This document shows positions 48,729-59,442 of a stretch of DNA of 64,000 bases, piece by piece (the first letter of the stretch is position 1; the number at the start of each line of letters is the position of its first letter). The translations under genes and the position numbers were made by a program. The stretch is from Orychophragmus violaceus (lineage: Eukaryota > Streptophyta > Magnoliopsida > Brassicales > Brassicaceae): contig CM058235.1 in assembly GCA_030180135.1 (NCBI GenBank), positions 19,802,720 through 19,866,719 of the forward strand, given 5' to 3'. The notes under the pieces are model-generated. The model was not told where the DNA came from and did no database searches. It saw only the letters and a program-made list of their open reading frames with translations.

Positions 48729-49705
48729 ATGAATCCGCTTATAACATACGATTCTGCAAACTCACAAGTTCACAAAATTATTGATATTACCTTGAGGGAT
48801 AATTGCTGGAATGTTAGAGTGAAGGTTTTGAGAGCGTGGTGTTTTACCCACTATGATGCTCCCTTGGAATTAAGCTTATCCGATAAAACAGTATTCTTCT
48901 TCTACTTTTTTTGTATCCCTTGAAATTAATTTTGCCCCTTTCATTTTATTGGGTACACATGACACCCATAAATCCATACGTTTTTATTTGTGTATTTCCT
49001 TTTGTAATCTTTGGTTATAATCAATAGAGAAGTCGGATTCAAGCCTTTGCTTTTGGAGGAAAAAAAACGCCCGAAAGTTCCTTTTTCTTTTACAGAAAAA
49101 ACGTTGTTGGTTTAATTAGTCTGATTTTGGGTTTCTTTAGGGCCAACGTATTACAGAATATGTCCAACATATAAGTATATTTATATAACTAACGAGATAA
49201 ATACCACTGAGAACTTTGATCCTCCAACTTTGGATGACCTCTTGAGCATCAAACCAATCCAAGGAATTAATTATGGGACGGTTATAAATATGCAATTGGT
49301 AAGTGTTGTTGACCATACATTATTATTATATTAAGTAGAAATCTATCATCGAATATTGTAGAATTGTGGTTGTTTTTTTAGGGGATTAACTTACATTTAA
49401 AAGAATTTTTCCTATAGATGTTGTTGGTTCTATAACATGGTTTGGAGAGCTTGAATGGGTAGATCACTCTTGAAAGGTCAATTCGTATTCACGTACACGC
49501 GCTAAAGTCCAATTCACGCTAAGAGATGCCGAGTAAGTTTAAGTTTCGTAGTTTTATGATCACCTTATAATTAAACCTTACTAAATAATTATGTTGGAAT
49601 TGAAGGAAGAGGGCTATAGAATGCATTGCATATGGATCACCAGCTGAGGAATTGTCGAGGCATTTTGAACAAGTTCCAGACAAGTATTTATTTGTTTTGC
49701 CCTGA
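48729..49705 (+). pseudogene. RPA70-like OB-fold gene fragment, copy 2
   Basis: ATG at 48729; the first exon reads DITLRDNCWNVRVKVLRAWC, the typical start of plant RPA1-like OB folds. Later exons: FDPPTLDDLLSIKPIQGINY (49222 on), PIDVVGSITWFGELEWVDHS (49419 on), KVQFTLRDAE and RAIECIAYGSPAEELSRHFE (49610 on). These give the order OB fold, DxxxG linker, second OB fold, of a replication protein A large subunit relative. Stops occur between. The two copies are diverged from each other, so they are either an older duplication or separate captures. Confidence 0.5.
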
Positions 49706-50339
49706 TTTTTCTGGATCAAAAGATTTTGTGGTATGTTGACATGTTTTCAAGAAAATATGAGTAAGACATTAATATATAACAAAATTATGAGAATATATAT
49801 TTGGGTTACTTGGGTTAGAGGAATAGAAGGGCTTTCTTCAATTGACTATAATCTTGTAACTTTGGATGAGTTGAATAGCTTGATAAACCGGTATGATTTT
49901 TTTGAAATTGTCATATTGAACATCTGATCAGATAAATTATTACCAACATCTAGCATATTTCCCTCTTTGATTTTGTAGTTACTCTAATCCTCTTTCGACA
50001 TGGTACTCAAACGAGCACCAGACTCTCGATCGCTTCTAACTTTCCTTTACTCTTATTCTATAACTATTAAGAACTTATGAATTTTTAATTTTTGATTCCT
50101 TAAAACCAGTGTAAAGATTGCTAAGCGTTTGGTTTCTATTTTAAGGGTTAATTAACTTCGGTTTAAAATTTAGTTAATATATAATATTGCAACTTATACA
50201 TGTTTATTAGAAGTTAGAAAAAGCGATTATACACTTTACATATTGCAAGTATAGATGAGCTTTGAAATCTGTACACCTACAACAAACAAGTAAAATATAA
50301 CCAAACTATCTTATAATATTATTACTAAATCCAAAAATA
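49706..50339. other. AT-rich interval before the CACTA-C 5' end
   Basis: No sustained coding frame. Some RPA-like tail may persist around 49735-49900 (weak). Otherwise AT-rich. Confidence 0.4.
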
Positions 50340-50757
50340 CTATATGATACGACCCATACCCGACTACTTTGCGATACGAATAATGAGTTGAATATTAGTC
50401 GTAATTATAGCGACAAATAAACGATTTGGTTACTACTATACACGAAGTAGCAGATTAGTCGCCCATGTACTGACCAATTCACTATTTTTCTACGACTCTT
50501 CACATCAGACGCAAAAATAGTCGCCATATCACCGAAAAGCCTGCGACTATTCCGGTCTCGACAATGGTCGTTAATCAATCGTAAATCGATGACTTAATTG
50601 GTGACTATCATTTTTGGTCATATATTAGCGACTAATACACGTCCATATATATGTAGTCGCAAAATAGTAGCAATATTGTCCTCTAATAGTCGCCAAATGT
50701 TACGAATACAAGTATAGTCGCAAGTTCCAGTCGCAAAAAAGCTATTTTCTTGTAGTG
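50340..50757 (-). repeat. 5' subterminal repeat region of CACTA-C
   Basis: Rich in TAGTCGC and GCGACTA units. The reverse complement aligns along about 400 bp with 14040-14420 of CACTA-D, showing that C and D belong to one family and lie in opposite orientations. Confidence 0.8.
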
Positions 50758-51701
50758 ACATACAAAGGCAGACGGTACGTATGTTGAACGGAAGGCAGAG
50801 CAAATCGCTACAACTTTCCGAAAAGATCGTAGACGAGAAGTTGTTAGTTCTTGCTTGAGAGACTTAAGAAGTTCCAGACGGTGCTGCTTCAAGACATCAA
50901 GAACTCTCACTAGATGAATATGAGCACAAGTAATATTTTTTCACAATTCACATTTATAAAGCCATGTCATGTTCTTTATTTAATTGTGTTTCACGGACTG
51001 TCTTTAATTATTACAGGCCACTGAGATGGATAAATGAAGAAATCCTTATGGTTGAAATCCTCAAAGAGTCTCTTTTGAGGGCCAAGCAAAAGCACCCGAT
51101 AGACTCTTCACGGTTTGTGGCCATGCAAGAGCAATTGAAGGAAGCTCAACGTAAAATCGAAGAGCAGGCTCCCCGTGAAGCAGATCACGCCCGAGTTGCG
51201 AATGAGCAGAAGGAAAAGATTGATTACCTTTCCTTTGTAGAAAATTATATGCGGGAAGCTAATCCACATTTTCTTGACTTCCTTCAGAGTCATAGGCCAG
51301 TAGCCAACACATATAGTCGTCCCCCAACAGGTACAACTTAACTCCATCTACTGCATAGGTTATTTGTCGCTCTACCTACAGAACTTCTTTTTTTGGTGGA
51401 TGAATTCAAAAATCCTTAATATTGGAGTTTGCATATGCAGATAATCGTTTGTGTATATATGCAACACAAGAATGATCCGCGCAGAGTACCTACAGTTGCT
51501 AACCCTATCAGTGCTTGTACTTCTGGAGCTTCTGCTTCTGCTGCTCCTCCTCCTGCGCATGCGCCTCCTCCTGCTGCTAGAGATGGTGATTTTGTGCCTA
51601 TTACATATCCTCCTCCTCCTATGGATCTTGCTGAGATGTCACAGGGAACTTTCCAGTCCATGCTGAATGATTTAGAAGGGTCGTTGGGAGATGATTGCTA
51701 G

Positions 51702-52080
51702 CTGCTCTTGCAGATGTCAGCAGAGAGTCCATGTTATGTACATGTACCTGCTCCTCGACAAAGATGCTCGCCTACACCTGAGACCTCTAGTATCTATGAT
51801 CGTCGATATGCTGGTATTGATGATGAGACTTAGAGCGATGAGATTTGATTCTGGTTCCATTATTCACTAATTTTGGTTATGTACTTTTCTCTCTTTCTTT
51901 TTATTTTCACTTGAGTTATTTTTATCCTTTGTTGAGTCTATGTTAGTCCAGAACTGATGTACTTTGCTACTTATGACTATCTGGTTGTTTTGATCTTGTG
52001 TTGTCTTTAATTTATATAGCTAACATGTTGAGATTTTGTGAGTATTCATGGAGTAAAGCTGGCTGCGAAAATATTCAGAA
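51702..52080. other. Junction between CACTA-D and Athila-3 remnants
   Basis: T-rich, UTR-like sequence after the TnpA-like stop, changing without any TIR, LTR or pol end into Athila 3' sequence near 52.08 kb. I place a deletion breakpoint somewhere here. Confidence 0.4.
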
Positions 52081-52094
52081 ACAAACGCACACTA

Positions 52095-52179
52095 CGTCGA
52101 TCGTTGTGGTCATGTGCAACGACCGTTTCAACCATTTTGTAACCATGTGTCGATCATTTCATACATGTGTCGATCGATG
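52095..52179 (+). repeat. Four palindromic motifs in the 3' region of Athila-3
   Basis: Copies at about 52095, 52114, 52146 and 52165, two pairs each with 19-bp spacing. Confidence 0.8.
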
Positions 52180-52261
52180 AAGGTACATGACATGTAAGAA
52201 ACGTATGACAGAAGTACATTCAGTCCCTTTTTCACCTTTTACCGATCATAAGCTTTGATTC

Positions 52262-52296
52262 CACTGGAGACAGTGTGTTTCAAGTGTGGGGGAGGT
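52262..52296 (+). promoter_or_regulatory. GNRA hairpin plus internal polypurine tract, Athila-3
   Basis: CACTG-GAGA-CAGTG, six bases, then AAGTGTGGGGGAGGT. It lies about 0.89 kb before the LTR. Confidence 0.65.
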
Positions 52297-53183
52297 GGTA
52301 AAACATAACTTTTTATTTTCTTAAAGTCAGTTGATTCTGTTTTATTGAGTCAAAACAATTTAGTAGGAAACTATGATTTTTTTTGAGGAGATCACTACAC
52401 TTGCAGGAACCTTACAGATGATCTCTGACTATTAGAAAACCCAACGTAGATCAACCTATTGAGGACTCCCATATCACTTCAGGTTTTCAGAGAATCCATT
52501 ACTGACTTCACCCTTAACTTGAATTAATTTTTCTCACCTAGGGACTAGGTATACTTTGAGTCAGGTTCCTCTGTTAGTTCTGACACAGCTTGTAAACTTG
52601 TCTAAGTATGGTTCCCTTCTACCCTTCCTTAAAGTAAAAAAAAAAGAGATAAACTACGGAGAAGCTAGTGGCTTCAAAGTGATCACGGGAGTGGTAGAGA
52701 CTCCTATTACCTCATGTGCATTCACGGAACGTATCCAAAGTACATCCCAATGCGAGAAGAGCACTGATAGAAAAAATATAAAATGATACCCAAATGGGAA
52801 AAATCAGTTGCTAAGGAAGGAAATGGAGAAGAAAGGAACAGAAAGTGATAGTATGGTGGTTATATGCTATCAGAGTAAGAGTCCATGTGTTATTTGATCG
52901 ATACTCCCTAAGTGAGACCAAAATTATTAGATAATAGAAGTCCGTATGGTGAATTTGAATGCTCTGAATGTGATTGTGGAGTTTACTTAGGAAAATTGCT
53001 AAGTGTGAGAGAAGTATATGTTGGTCTTGATGTCTGCAAGTGCATTTTTCACGTGGTTCACTAGTGAGAATCTGAGTGTGGTACTTCAACGATGAAACGA
53101 GTTTCTGAAGTTTTCAAACTTCTTCACCTCATCTTGGTTTTCTGTTTTGCTTGAGGGCAAGCAAAGGCTAAGTGTGAGGGAGT

Positions 53184-54369
53184 TGATATATCATGTTCTT
53201 ACCTGTTTTAGGCCATGATATAAGTATATATTAGAGTCTTTTTTAGTGTCTTTCGAGTCTTTTCAGGTGTTTATTAGGTTTACACACGTTTGGAGGACTT
53301 TGGAAGATTTTGGAGTTTTTTGGGCAAGGATTGGAGCTAAAGCCGTGATGAGAAGATAAGAGTTTCTGAACGACCTGAGCATCGACCGATGCACCCTTGC
53401 ATCGATCGACACAATTCCCGAATCCACAATTCACATGCGTTTAATGTAGATTTTAAAGAATTGTAGTTTTGGCCTAGAAGTTCCAGTATTTTCAAAAGAG
53501 ACCCAAGACGTGTTTTACACTTTATATTAGGGTTTTGGTGTTTTAATATAGATATACTTTTCATACTTTTAGCTAGGGAGAGTTTGGATTTTTGGGGCTG
53601 ATCCGTTCCTTGTACTGCTTTTAGAGAAGATTTTGAACCCCTTTTCATTCTCTACTCTTTCTTTAATGGAATATATTCATATTATGTTGTTTGCTTCATT
53701 CAATATGTCTGAGTATATTCATTGTTAGGTTTAGGGATTCTCATAAGATTTTCATAACTTGTTAGATTGAATTAATCAGTTAAAGATTCATAACATGTTA
53801 GTTCTTCAACCTGAATTGCATGTAAATATAGTTTCTAACCTGATCAATTAGAATCTAGATCTAGAGTTTATAAATTGACACAAAAGTGTGATTTAGAATC
53901 TGATATGTTTAGGTTCAGCAAATTAGTTATCTGCAAAGAAATTTGGTTTAACTGATTTGTGAACTAATCGAACCTGCACTTAATGCTAGTTTAATCTGTT
54001 GGGAACTGCAAAGAAATTTGGATTTCTAGGGTTTAGGCTTAGTAAATTCTCGCAACAAAATTTGGTTAGTTTTACATCTTCTTTTTAGTTTAGAACGGTC
54101 CTTAATTCGATCTTGAATGATTTGTTGATCTGCATGACATGATTTCCTAAGAACGCCCTTGAGCTAGTGCTTTTAGTACTTGAAAATAAACCGATTCTCT
54201 GATTTATTTACTGCTCTCTATTTACTGCTTATCGATTGTTTCGCGTAGCTATTCTTGACACTCTATAGTTTATCGTAAGATTCTTGAGTATATGTGGTTC
54301 GACCCCTATATACTATATTTGCATGTGCACTTGAAGTGTAACTTAGGGAATTGAACTCTGAGCATATCA
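53184..54369 (+). repeat. 3' LTR of Athila-3
   Basis: 1186 bp from TGATATATCATG to CTGAGCATATCA, similar to but clearly diverged from the LTRs of Athila-1 and Athila-2. One motif pair at about 53379 and 53398. Confidence 0.85.
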
Positions 54370-54374
54370 AAACT

Positions 54375-54800
54375 CGACAAGCCAAACACCTTTTTCACTA
54401 TCTCACGGAATGGAGGTAATGTTTCCCGCAGAAGTAAGCGTACCGACAATCCTCCAGAGTCTCTCACCGGAGTACGAAAAGCTAGACAACAACATTATAC
54501 TCGATCAAGCTGAAAAGCTACGCGACCACAGATTGCTACGAATACAGAACTATCAGCAGTTGATAGCCGCCATTACAACAAGGGGTCAACAACTAACATT
54601 TCATTGAAGCTGACCTCGTACTTCAAAAATTATTAGAAAAGACACCCGAGTATTGAGCAGGCAAGCTCGGTGCAAACTGGGAAGGACCGTACATCGTTTC
54701 AAAAGTGGTGGCACCCAGGTGTACGAACTCACTACTATGAAGGGTGAAGCCATCCCGCGCTCGTGGAACACAAACATGTTGAAGAACTATTGCTACTAAG
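54375..54800 (+). pseudogene. Integrase C-terminal fragment of the outer gypsy element
   Basis: Reads STSQTPFS, then GMEVMFPAEVSVPTI, LDQAEKLRDHRLLRIQNYQQ and, after frameshifts, ADLVLQKLLEK and AGKLGANWEGPYIVSKVV, ending near NMLKNYCY. This is the C-terminal domain of a Tat/Retand integrase on the plus strand, in the order expected after the gag-protease-RT pieces at 6-14 kb. Several stops. The catalytic core is missing. Confidence 0.75.
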
Positions 54801-55264
54801 CCGAGCAACAGCTCAAGAAGGCGAAGATTGAAAACCGAAGGTACGAAGAGCAATGGCTCAAAAAGAGAAAGATAGGGAGATCGCTATACAAGCGCAGATT
54901 ACTTCAATATGTAATGTGAACTATGATCGGCTTAATCTCCTTTTCTGGGTATGTTGGCAACCTCTCACGAGGCTTAGCTATATCAATATAAAAATCCTTT
55001 TAAGTACTTTTGTTATTTTATCACCCAATCTGAACAATCGACATTTTGGTCAAATGTTCCAATGTGCCTAAAAATACGAAAGCCGGGCCCAATCCCGCAC
55101 AAGACTAATCGGCAAGGAAATAAGCCAAACCAAGTTTCGCACATATGTCCCGATTAGAACTTTATAGGATAAGCCGAGCAATTACTAGCACCTAATTTTT
55201 GGAACAACAAACACCATCTCGTACCCATCCAAATAAGTAAGCCGGGGAAAGTCCCGCACAAGGC
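54801..55264 (+). other. 3' region of the outer gypsy element
   Basis: Contains repeated phrases AAGCCGGG...TCCCGCACAAG at 55080-55110 and 55240-55262, a pattern I associate with 3' untranslated regions of Tat-type elements. No coding sequence. It is cut off by the Athila-2 LTR. Confidence 0.5.
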
Positions 55265-56472
55265 TGATATACCATGGATTTTAGGGTTTTTAACCATGGT
55301 ATATGTCTTATTTATCGAGTATTTTATTATGTTTTAGAGTCATTACAGGTGTTTATTAGGTCTAAGTACGTTTGGAGCGGAATTGGAGATTATGGCGCAT
55401 TCTGGAGCATTTTGGAGATTTAACCCGAGAGGAAGAATTCACTGTCCAAAACCGAGGTGTGCATCGATCGACACATCTTGTGCATCGATCGACACACATG
55501 CGAGTCAGACAATTCTCGGCGGTTTAATGAAGAGTTTGGAAATTGCACTTTGGCCCAGAAGTTTCTCATAATTACAAAGAAGCCCCAGCCATGATTAGAC
55601 CATTATATTAGGGGTTTTAAGCCATTATTTAGGCAACGCTTACTTACGCTTTCATACTTTGAGCATAGAGATTTTAGAGCTTTTGGGGCTGATCTGAACC
55701 TGTACTGCTTCCTGCTTTTGGAGAAGATTCCGAACCCCTTTTATTCTTTATTCTCTATTTATGCAATTTATTCATTCATTGATTTGTGCTTCATTGATCA
55801 TGTCTGAGTAGATTCATAGTTAGGTTTAGGGATTCTCTTAAAGGTTTTCATGACTTGTTAGATTAATTTATCAATTTAGGATTCATAACTTAATTGTTCT
55901 TCAACCTGAATTGTGCTTAATACTAGTTTCTAACCTGATCACTTAGAATCTAGACTTTAGGTTATTAAATTGACACGAAAGTGTGTTTTAGAATCTGAAC
56001 TATTTAGGTTGAGCAATTGAACTATCCGCAAAGAAATTTGGTTTAATTAAATTGTGAACATATCGAACCTGCACTTAAGGCTAGTTTAATCTGTTAGGAA
56101 TTGCAAAGAAATTTGGGTTTATGCTATTAGACTTAGAGAATTCTCGCAACGAAAGTTGGTTAATTCTATATTTGTGTTTGAGTTCTAGAACCAGACTTAA
56201 TTTGATCATGACTGATAGGTTATATGCTTGTCTGATTTCCTGAGAACTCCCTAGACTTAGCGCTTTTAGTTGATTGCTTACAAACCACTCCTGCTACTGA
56301 TTTACTTTTCTGTTTGCTATTTAGTTTCTAATTAATTTCACTTAGCTTAACTTGACAATTCTACAATCTATCGTAAGGTCTAGAGTCTCTGTGGATTTCG
56401 ATACCCTATATACTACTGTCACGTCTGTGCACTGGCAGTGTAGATCTAGGGATTAAAACTCTGATCGTATCA
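55265..56472 (+). repeat. 5' LTR of Athila-2
   Basis: 1208 bp from TGATATACCATGG to GATCGTATCA, with a motif pair at about 55460 and 55481 (21-bp spacing). Confidence 0.88.
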
Positions 56473-56478
56473 AGTTTT

Positions 56479-56496
56479 TGGCGCCGTTGCTGGGGA
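56479..56496 (+). promoter_or_regulatory. Primer binding site of Athila-2, tRNA-Asp
   Basis: TGGCGCCGTTGCTGGGGA matches the tRNA-Asp 3' complement at 17 of 18 positions (one C to T), six bases after the LTR. Confidence 0.93.
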
Positions 56497-56609
56497 CTCT
56501 TTTGAGTCTTCGATAGATTTGAATTTAAAGTTTAGACTAGGTTTTTCGTTTTTTGTTTTTGTTACTAATTTTCTCTGTTTTTCTCTGTCGCAGGTCTGAT
56601 TTTCGCTTT

Positions 56610-56695
56610 GCATCGATCGACGCATTCTTTTGAATCGATCGACACAAGGCGACTCGAGTTGAATCGATCGTTGCATCCTAGCATCGATCGTTGCA
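56610..56695 (+). repeat. Four palindromic motifs in the leader of Athila-2
   Basis: Copies at about 56610, 56631, 56661 and 56680: two pairs with 21- and 19-bp spacing, between PBS and the gag start codon at 56715. Confidence 0.85.
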
Positions 56696-56714
56696 CTGCG
56701 ATTACTGACGGTTT

Positions 56715-58444
56715 ATGCAGACGCGTGAGACCAGAAGTAATCCGAACACCAATCTCGTGAATCTCAGGCTTGAGGAACTTGCTAGACTAGAGAGAACAAA
56801 CAGAAAAAGTCAACGAGCAAGGATGGTGCAAAACCGCTTGATTCTGATACCTGATGCTCAGGGTGTTCTGAGAGACCAACAAAACAACCCGTACAATGCT
56901 GCTGGGCAAAGGATTGATGCTGAGGGACGTGTGATCCCTGATCCTGAACCTGAACCTGAACCTGAAGGTCAGAGGCAGATGGTTGTTGCTGAGAGGACTC
57001 TTGCTGACTACAACCGTCCGGATGAGTTCCATGCTAACCGGTCAGCAATTGTACCTCCTGGATTTGAGAGGAATGACTTCGAGATCAAGACTGTCTACTA
57101 CTCTCTGCTGAGGCAGAATCCATTACATGGTCTCCCACATGAGCAACCCATGGACCATATTGACGAGTTTGAGGACTTCATCACTGGAATGAAGTACAAT
57201 GAGGTAAACTATGACTACTTGTTTCTCAAACTTTTCCCATATTCTCTCGCTGGAGATGCTGCAGCTTGGCTGAAACAACTTTTATCTGGGAAGTTTACTA
57301 CTTGGGATGCTGTGAAAAGAGAGTTCTTGAGGAACTTTTATGATGATGCTCGCTCTGATCAGTCGAGACAGGACATTCTCACCTTTACCCAAGGTCCTAC
57401 AGAGCCTCTTAAGTCTGCTTGGATGAGGTTTAAGAAGTACCAATGTGACTGTCCTCACCATGGATTCTCTGAAGTGACGCTGCTGGGCTTATTTTTAAGA
57501 GGTATTGATCTCCACTATCAGTCTGCATTGTACAATGCCAGCAATGGAAATTTTAATACAAGGACTCCTGAGCAGGCTAAGACATTGATTGATAACTTGG
57601 TGAGCAGTAATAGCACCAAGACTGCTGATAGGAGAAGGAAAGAGTCTGGTGGGAAGATAGATAATCTGGAGATTGCTGATATTAGGAACAAGCTGTACAC
57701 TGTTCATAGTTTGTTGACTGGAAGAAAGCTGTCCACTTTGCTCAGGAAGTTGAAGTGTTTCAGGCTGAAGAAGATCACCAGGAAGAGGATGTGAACTACA
57801 TAAATGGCTCTGGATTCCAAGGAAACAGGTTTGGTAATCAGCAAGGTAATAAGTTCTTTAATGGTGGACAGAAGAGTGCTTTCACAAGCAATCAGAACTC
57901 TTCTGGATATGGACAGACTGCTGGTTTTCAGAAACCTTTTCAGCAAGGTAATCAAAGGACTTATGGATCATCCTCATATCAGACACCTCCCGCTGCTAAT
58001 GCTCACGAGAGCAAGATGGAAGCTATGATGGAACAGTTGCTGAAGGGTCAGACTAAGACTGCTGTAGACTTTAACAAGAAGCTGAATGCTGTATATGAAG
58101 ATCTTAATGGGAAGTTTGAATCCTTGAGCACACATGTGAAAGAGCTTGATGCTCGGGTTGCGCAGACTGCTGGATATGTTAAGAGGCCAGATGGATCTCT
58201 TCCGGGACGAACTGATGCTAATCCTAAGTATCAATGCAATGCAGTGACATTGAGAAGTGGTAAGGAGTTGTTTCCTGCCCAGAAAAAGCAGTTGAGCTTA
58301 GAAGAAATCGTGGAAATTGAAGAGATGGAAGATGAGATCCGCGGATTTTGCAATGCATCGACCGACGCACCAAGGCAACGATCGATGCAGGGCGAAAATG
58401 GAGATTCTGAACCTAAGCTCGACGTAGAGGTTGTAATGAAATAG
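56715..58444 (+). pseudogene. Gag of Athila-2
   Basis: ATG at 56715. N-terminal part with the repeat PEPEPEPE, then the gag core YNRPDEFHANRSAIVPPGFE, MDHIDEFEDFITGMKYNEV, LFPYSLAGDAAAWLKQL and FYDDARSDQSRQDILTFTQG. A one-base shift near 57727 breaks the frame (the other frame continues as AEEDHQEEDVNYINGSGFQG). Then come Q/N/G-rich sequence, KMEAMMEQLLKGQTKT and a conserved YQCNAVTLRSGKELFPAQKK. A TAG at 58442-58444 lies in the linker before protease. Co-linear with Athila-1 gag. Capsid/nucleocapsid precursor for particle formation. Confidence 0.85.
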
Positions 58445-58484
58445 CCTAGAAATGATCGATGCAACACTAGCAACGATCGACGCA
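58354..58484 (+). repeat. Four palindromic motifs in the gag-protease linker of Athila-2
   Basis: Copies at about 58354, 58375, 58452 and 58470, again as two pairs. The region also holds the TAG stop at 58442. Confidence 0.8.
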
Positions 58485-58486
58485 AG

Positions 58487-59400
58487 GTGACTGCCGAGAG
58501 TTCAAACAGTGGAAAGCTGAAGAAATCAAATGAAAGGGTCTACAAGCCTAAGGTCCCTTTTCCTAAGAACCCCAGGAAAGCTAAGAACGATAGGCAATAT
58601 GCTAAGTGCCAAGAGATCATTAAAAAGGTGAAGATTGAAGTGCCTTTGATTGACTCTATGCAGACTACTCCTGTGATGAAGAGATGTCTTAAGGACTTAC
58701 TAGCTGGTAAATGGTCTGATGAGGAGAGTGTAATGATGATCACAGAGGTATGTAGTGCAGTGATTCAAGGCAGAATTCCTGAGAAGTTGAAAGATCCAGG
58801 AAGCTTTGTGTTGGATTGTGGTATCTACAGGGAAAGATTTGAGAGATCTCTCTGTGATCTTGGTTCTAGTGTGAACCTTATGCCCTTCTCTGTTGCCAAG
58901 AGACTTGGGATGACTGACTTCCTGCCCACTAGGATCTCATTAGTCTTAGCAGACAGAACAATCAGAATTCTTGAAGGAATATTGGAAGATGTGCCTATAA
59001 TGATTGGCCAATGTGTGATTCCTACTGATTTTGTGGTTCTGCAGTATGGAGAAGAACCAAAGGATCCACTGATTTTGGGTAGGCCTTTCCTGGCTACTGC
59101 TGGTGCGATGATTGACTGCCAGAGAGGTAAGATAATTCTGAATGTGGGTGATCTGAAGATGAGCTTTGATATGGACAAACTGGTGAAGAGACCAACCATC
59201 GACGGACATACCTTTTATGTGGATACACTCAGTGATTTGGCTGCAGATTACTTCCACAAGACACATGCTGAGGATCCACTGGAGAGAGCTTTACTGAGCT
59301 CTATAATGGAGCTGGAGCTTCTGCAAGACGAGCCCGCAATCTGCTATGCGAGGCTAGTGGATTCTACTGAGCAAGTGATGCAGTTAGATGTGTCTGACAC
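58487..59400 (+). pseudogene. Aspartic protease of Athila-2 (domain itself open)
   Basis: Part of the open stretch 58487-60574. Basic N-terminal segment, VPLIDSMQTTPVMKRCLKDL, then FVLDCGIYRERFERSLCDLG with the catalytic D-L-G, SVNLMPFSVAKRLG, and LILGRPFLATAGAMIDC. It would process the polyprotein. Frame intact here but separated from gag by a TAG. Confidence 0.85.
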
Positions 59401-59405
59401 GACTG

Positions 59406-59442
59406 TGCATCGATCGACACCTTCAGTGCATCGGTCGTTGCA
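59406..59442 (+). repeat. Palindromic motif pair between protease and RT of Athila-2
   Basis: TGCATCGATCGACAC and TGCATCGGTCGTTGCA at about 59406 and 59427, 21-bp spacing, translated as part of VHRSTPSVHRSLQV. Confidence 0.85.

Larger units (their letters stand above)
52081..54369 (+). mobile_element. Athila-3: 3' part only (3' region and 3' LTR)
   Basis: Contains a cluster of four palindromic motifs (52095-52179), the GNRA hairpin with internal polypurine tract (52262-52296), about 0.9 kb of the conserved 3' region, the terminal polypurine tract AAGTGTGAGGGAGT (53170-53183) and one LTR (53184-54369). The 5' LTR, gag and pol are missing. The LTR is followed directly by integrase codons of the outer gypsy element. 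The would-be TSD (AAACT, 54370-54374) has no partner in view. Confidence 0.85.

Noticed and set aside
46941..49705. RPA-like fragments as evidence for a Helitron
   Set aside because: No Rep or helicase motifs, no TC...CTRR ends recognised; the fragments lie inside well-defined CACTA termini.
51429..51701. Proline-rich ORF considered as an Athila env-like or ORF1 product
   Set aside because: It follows an exon that carries the TnpA-family THTKADGT motif across the CACTA-C site, so a CACTA origin fits better.
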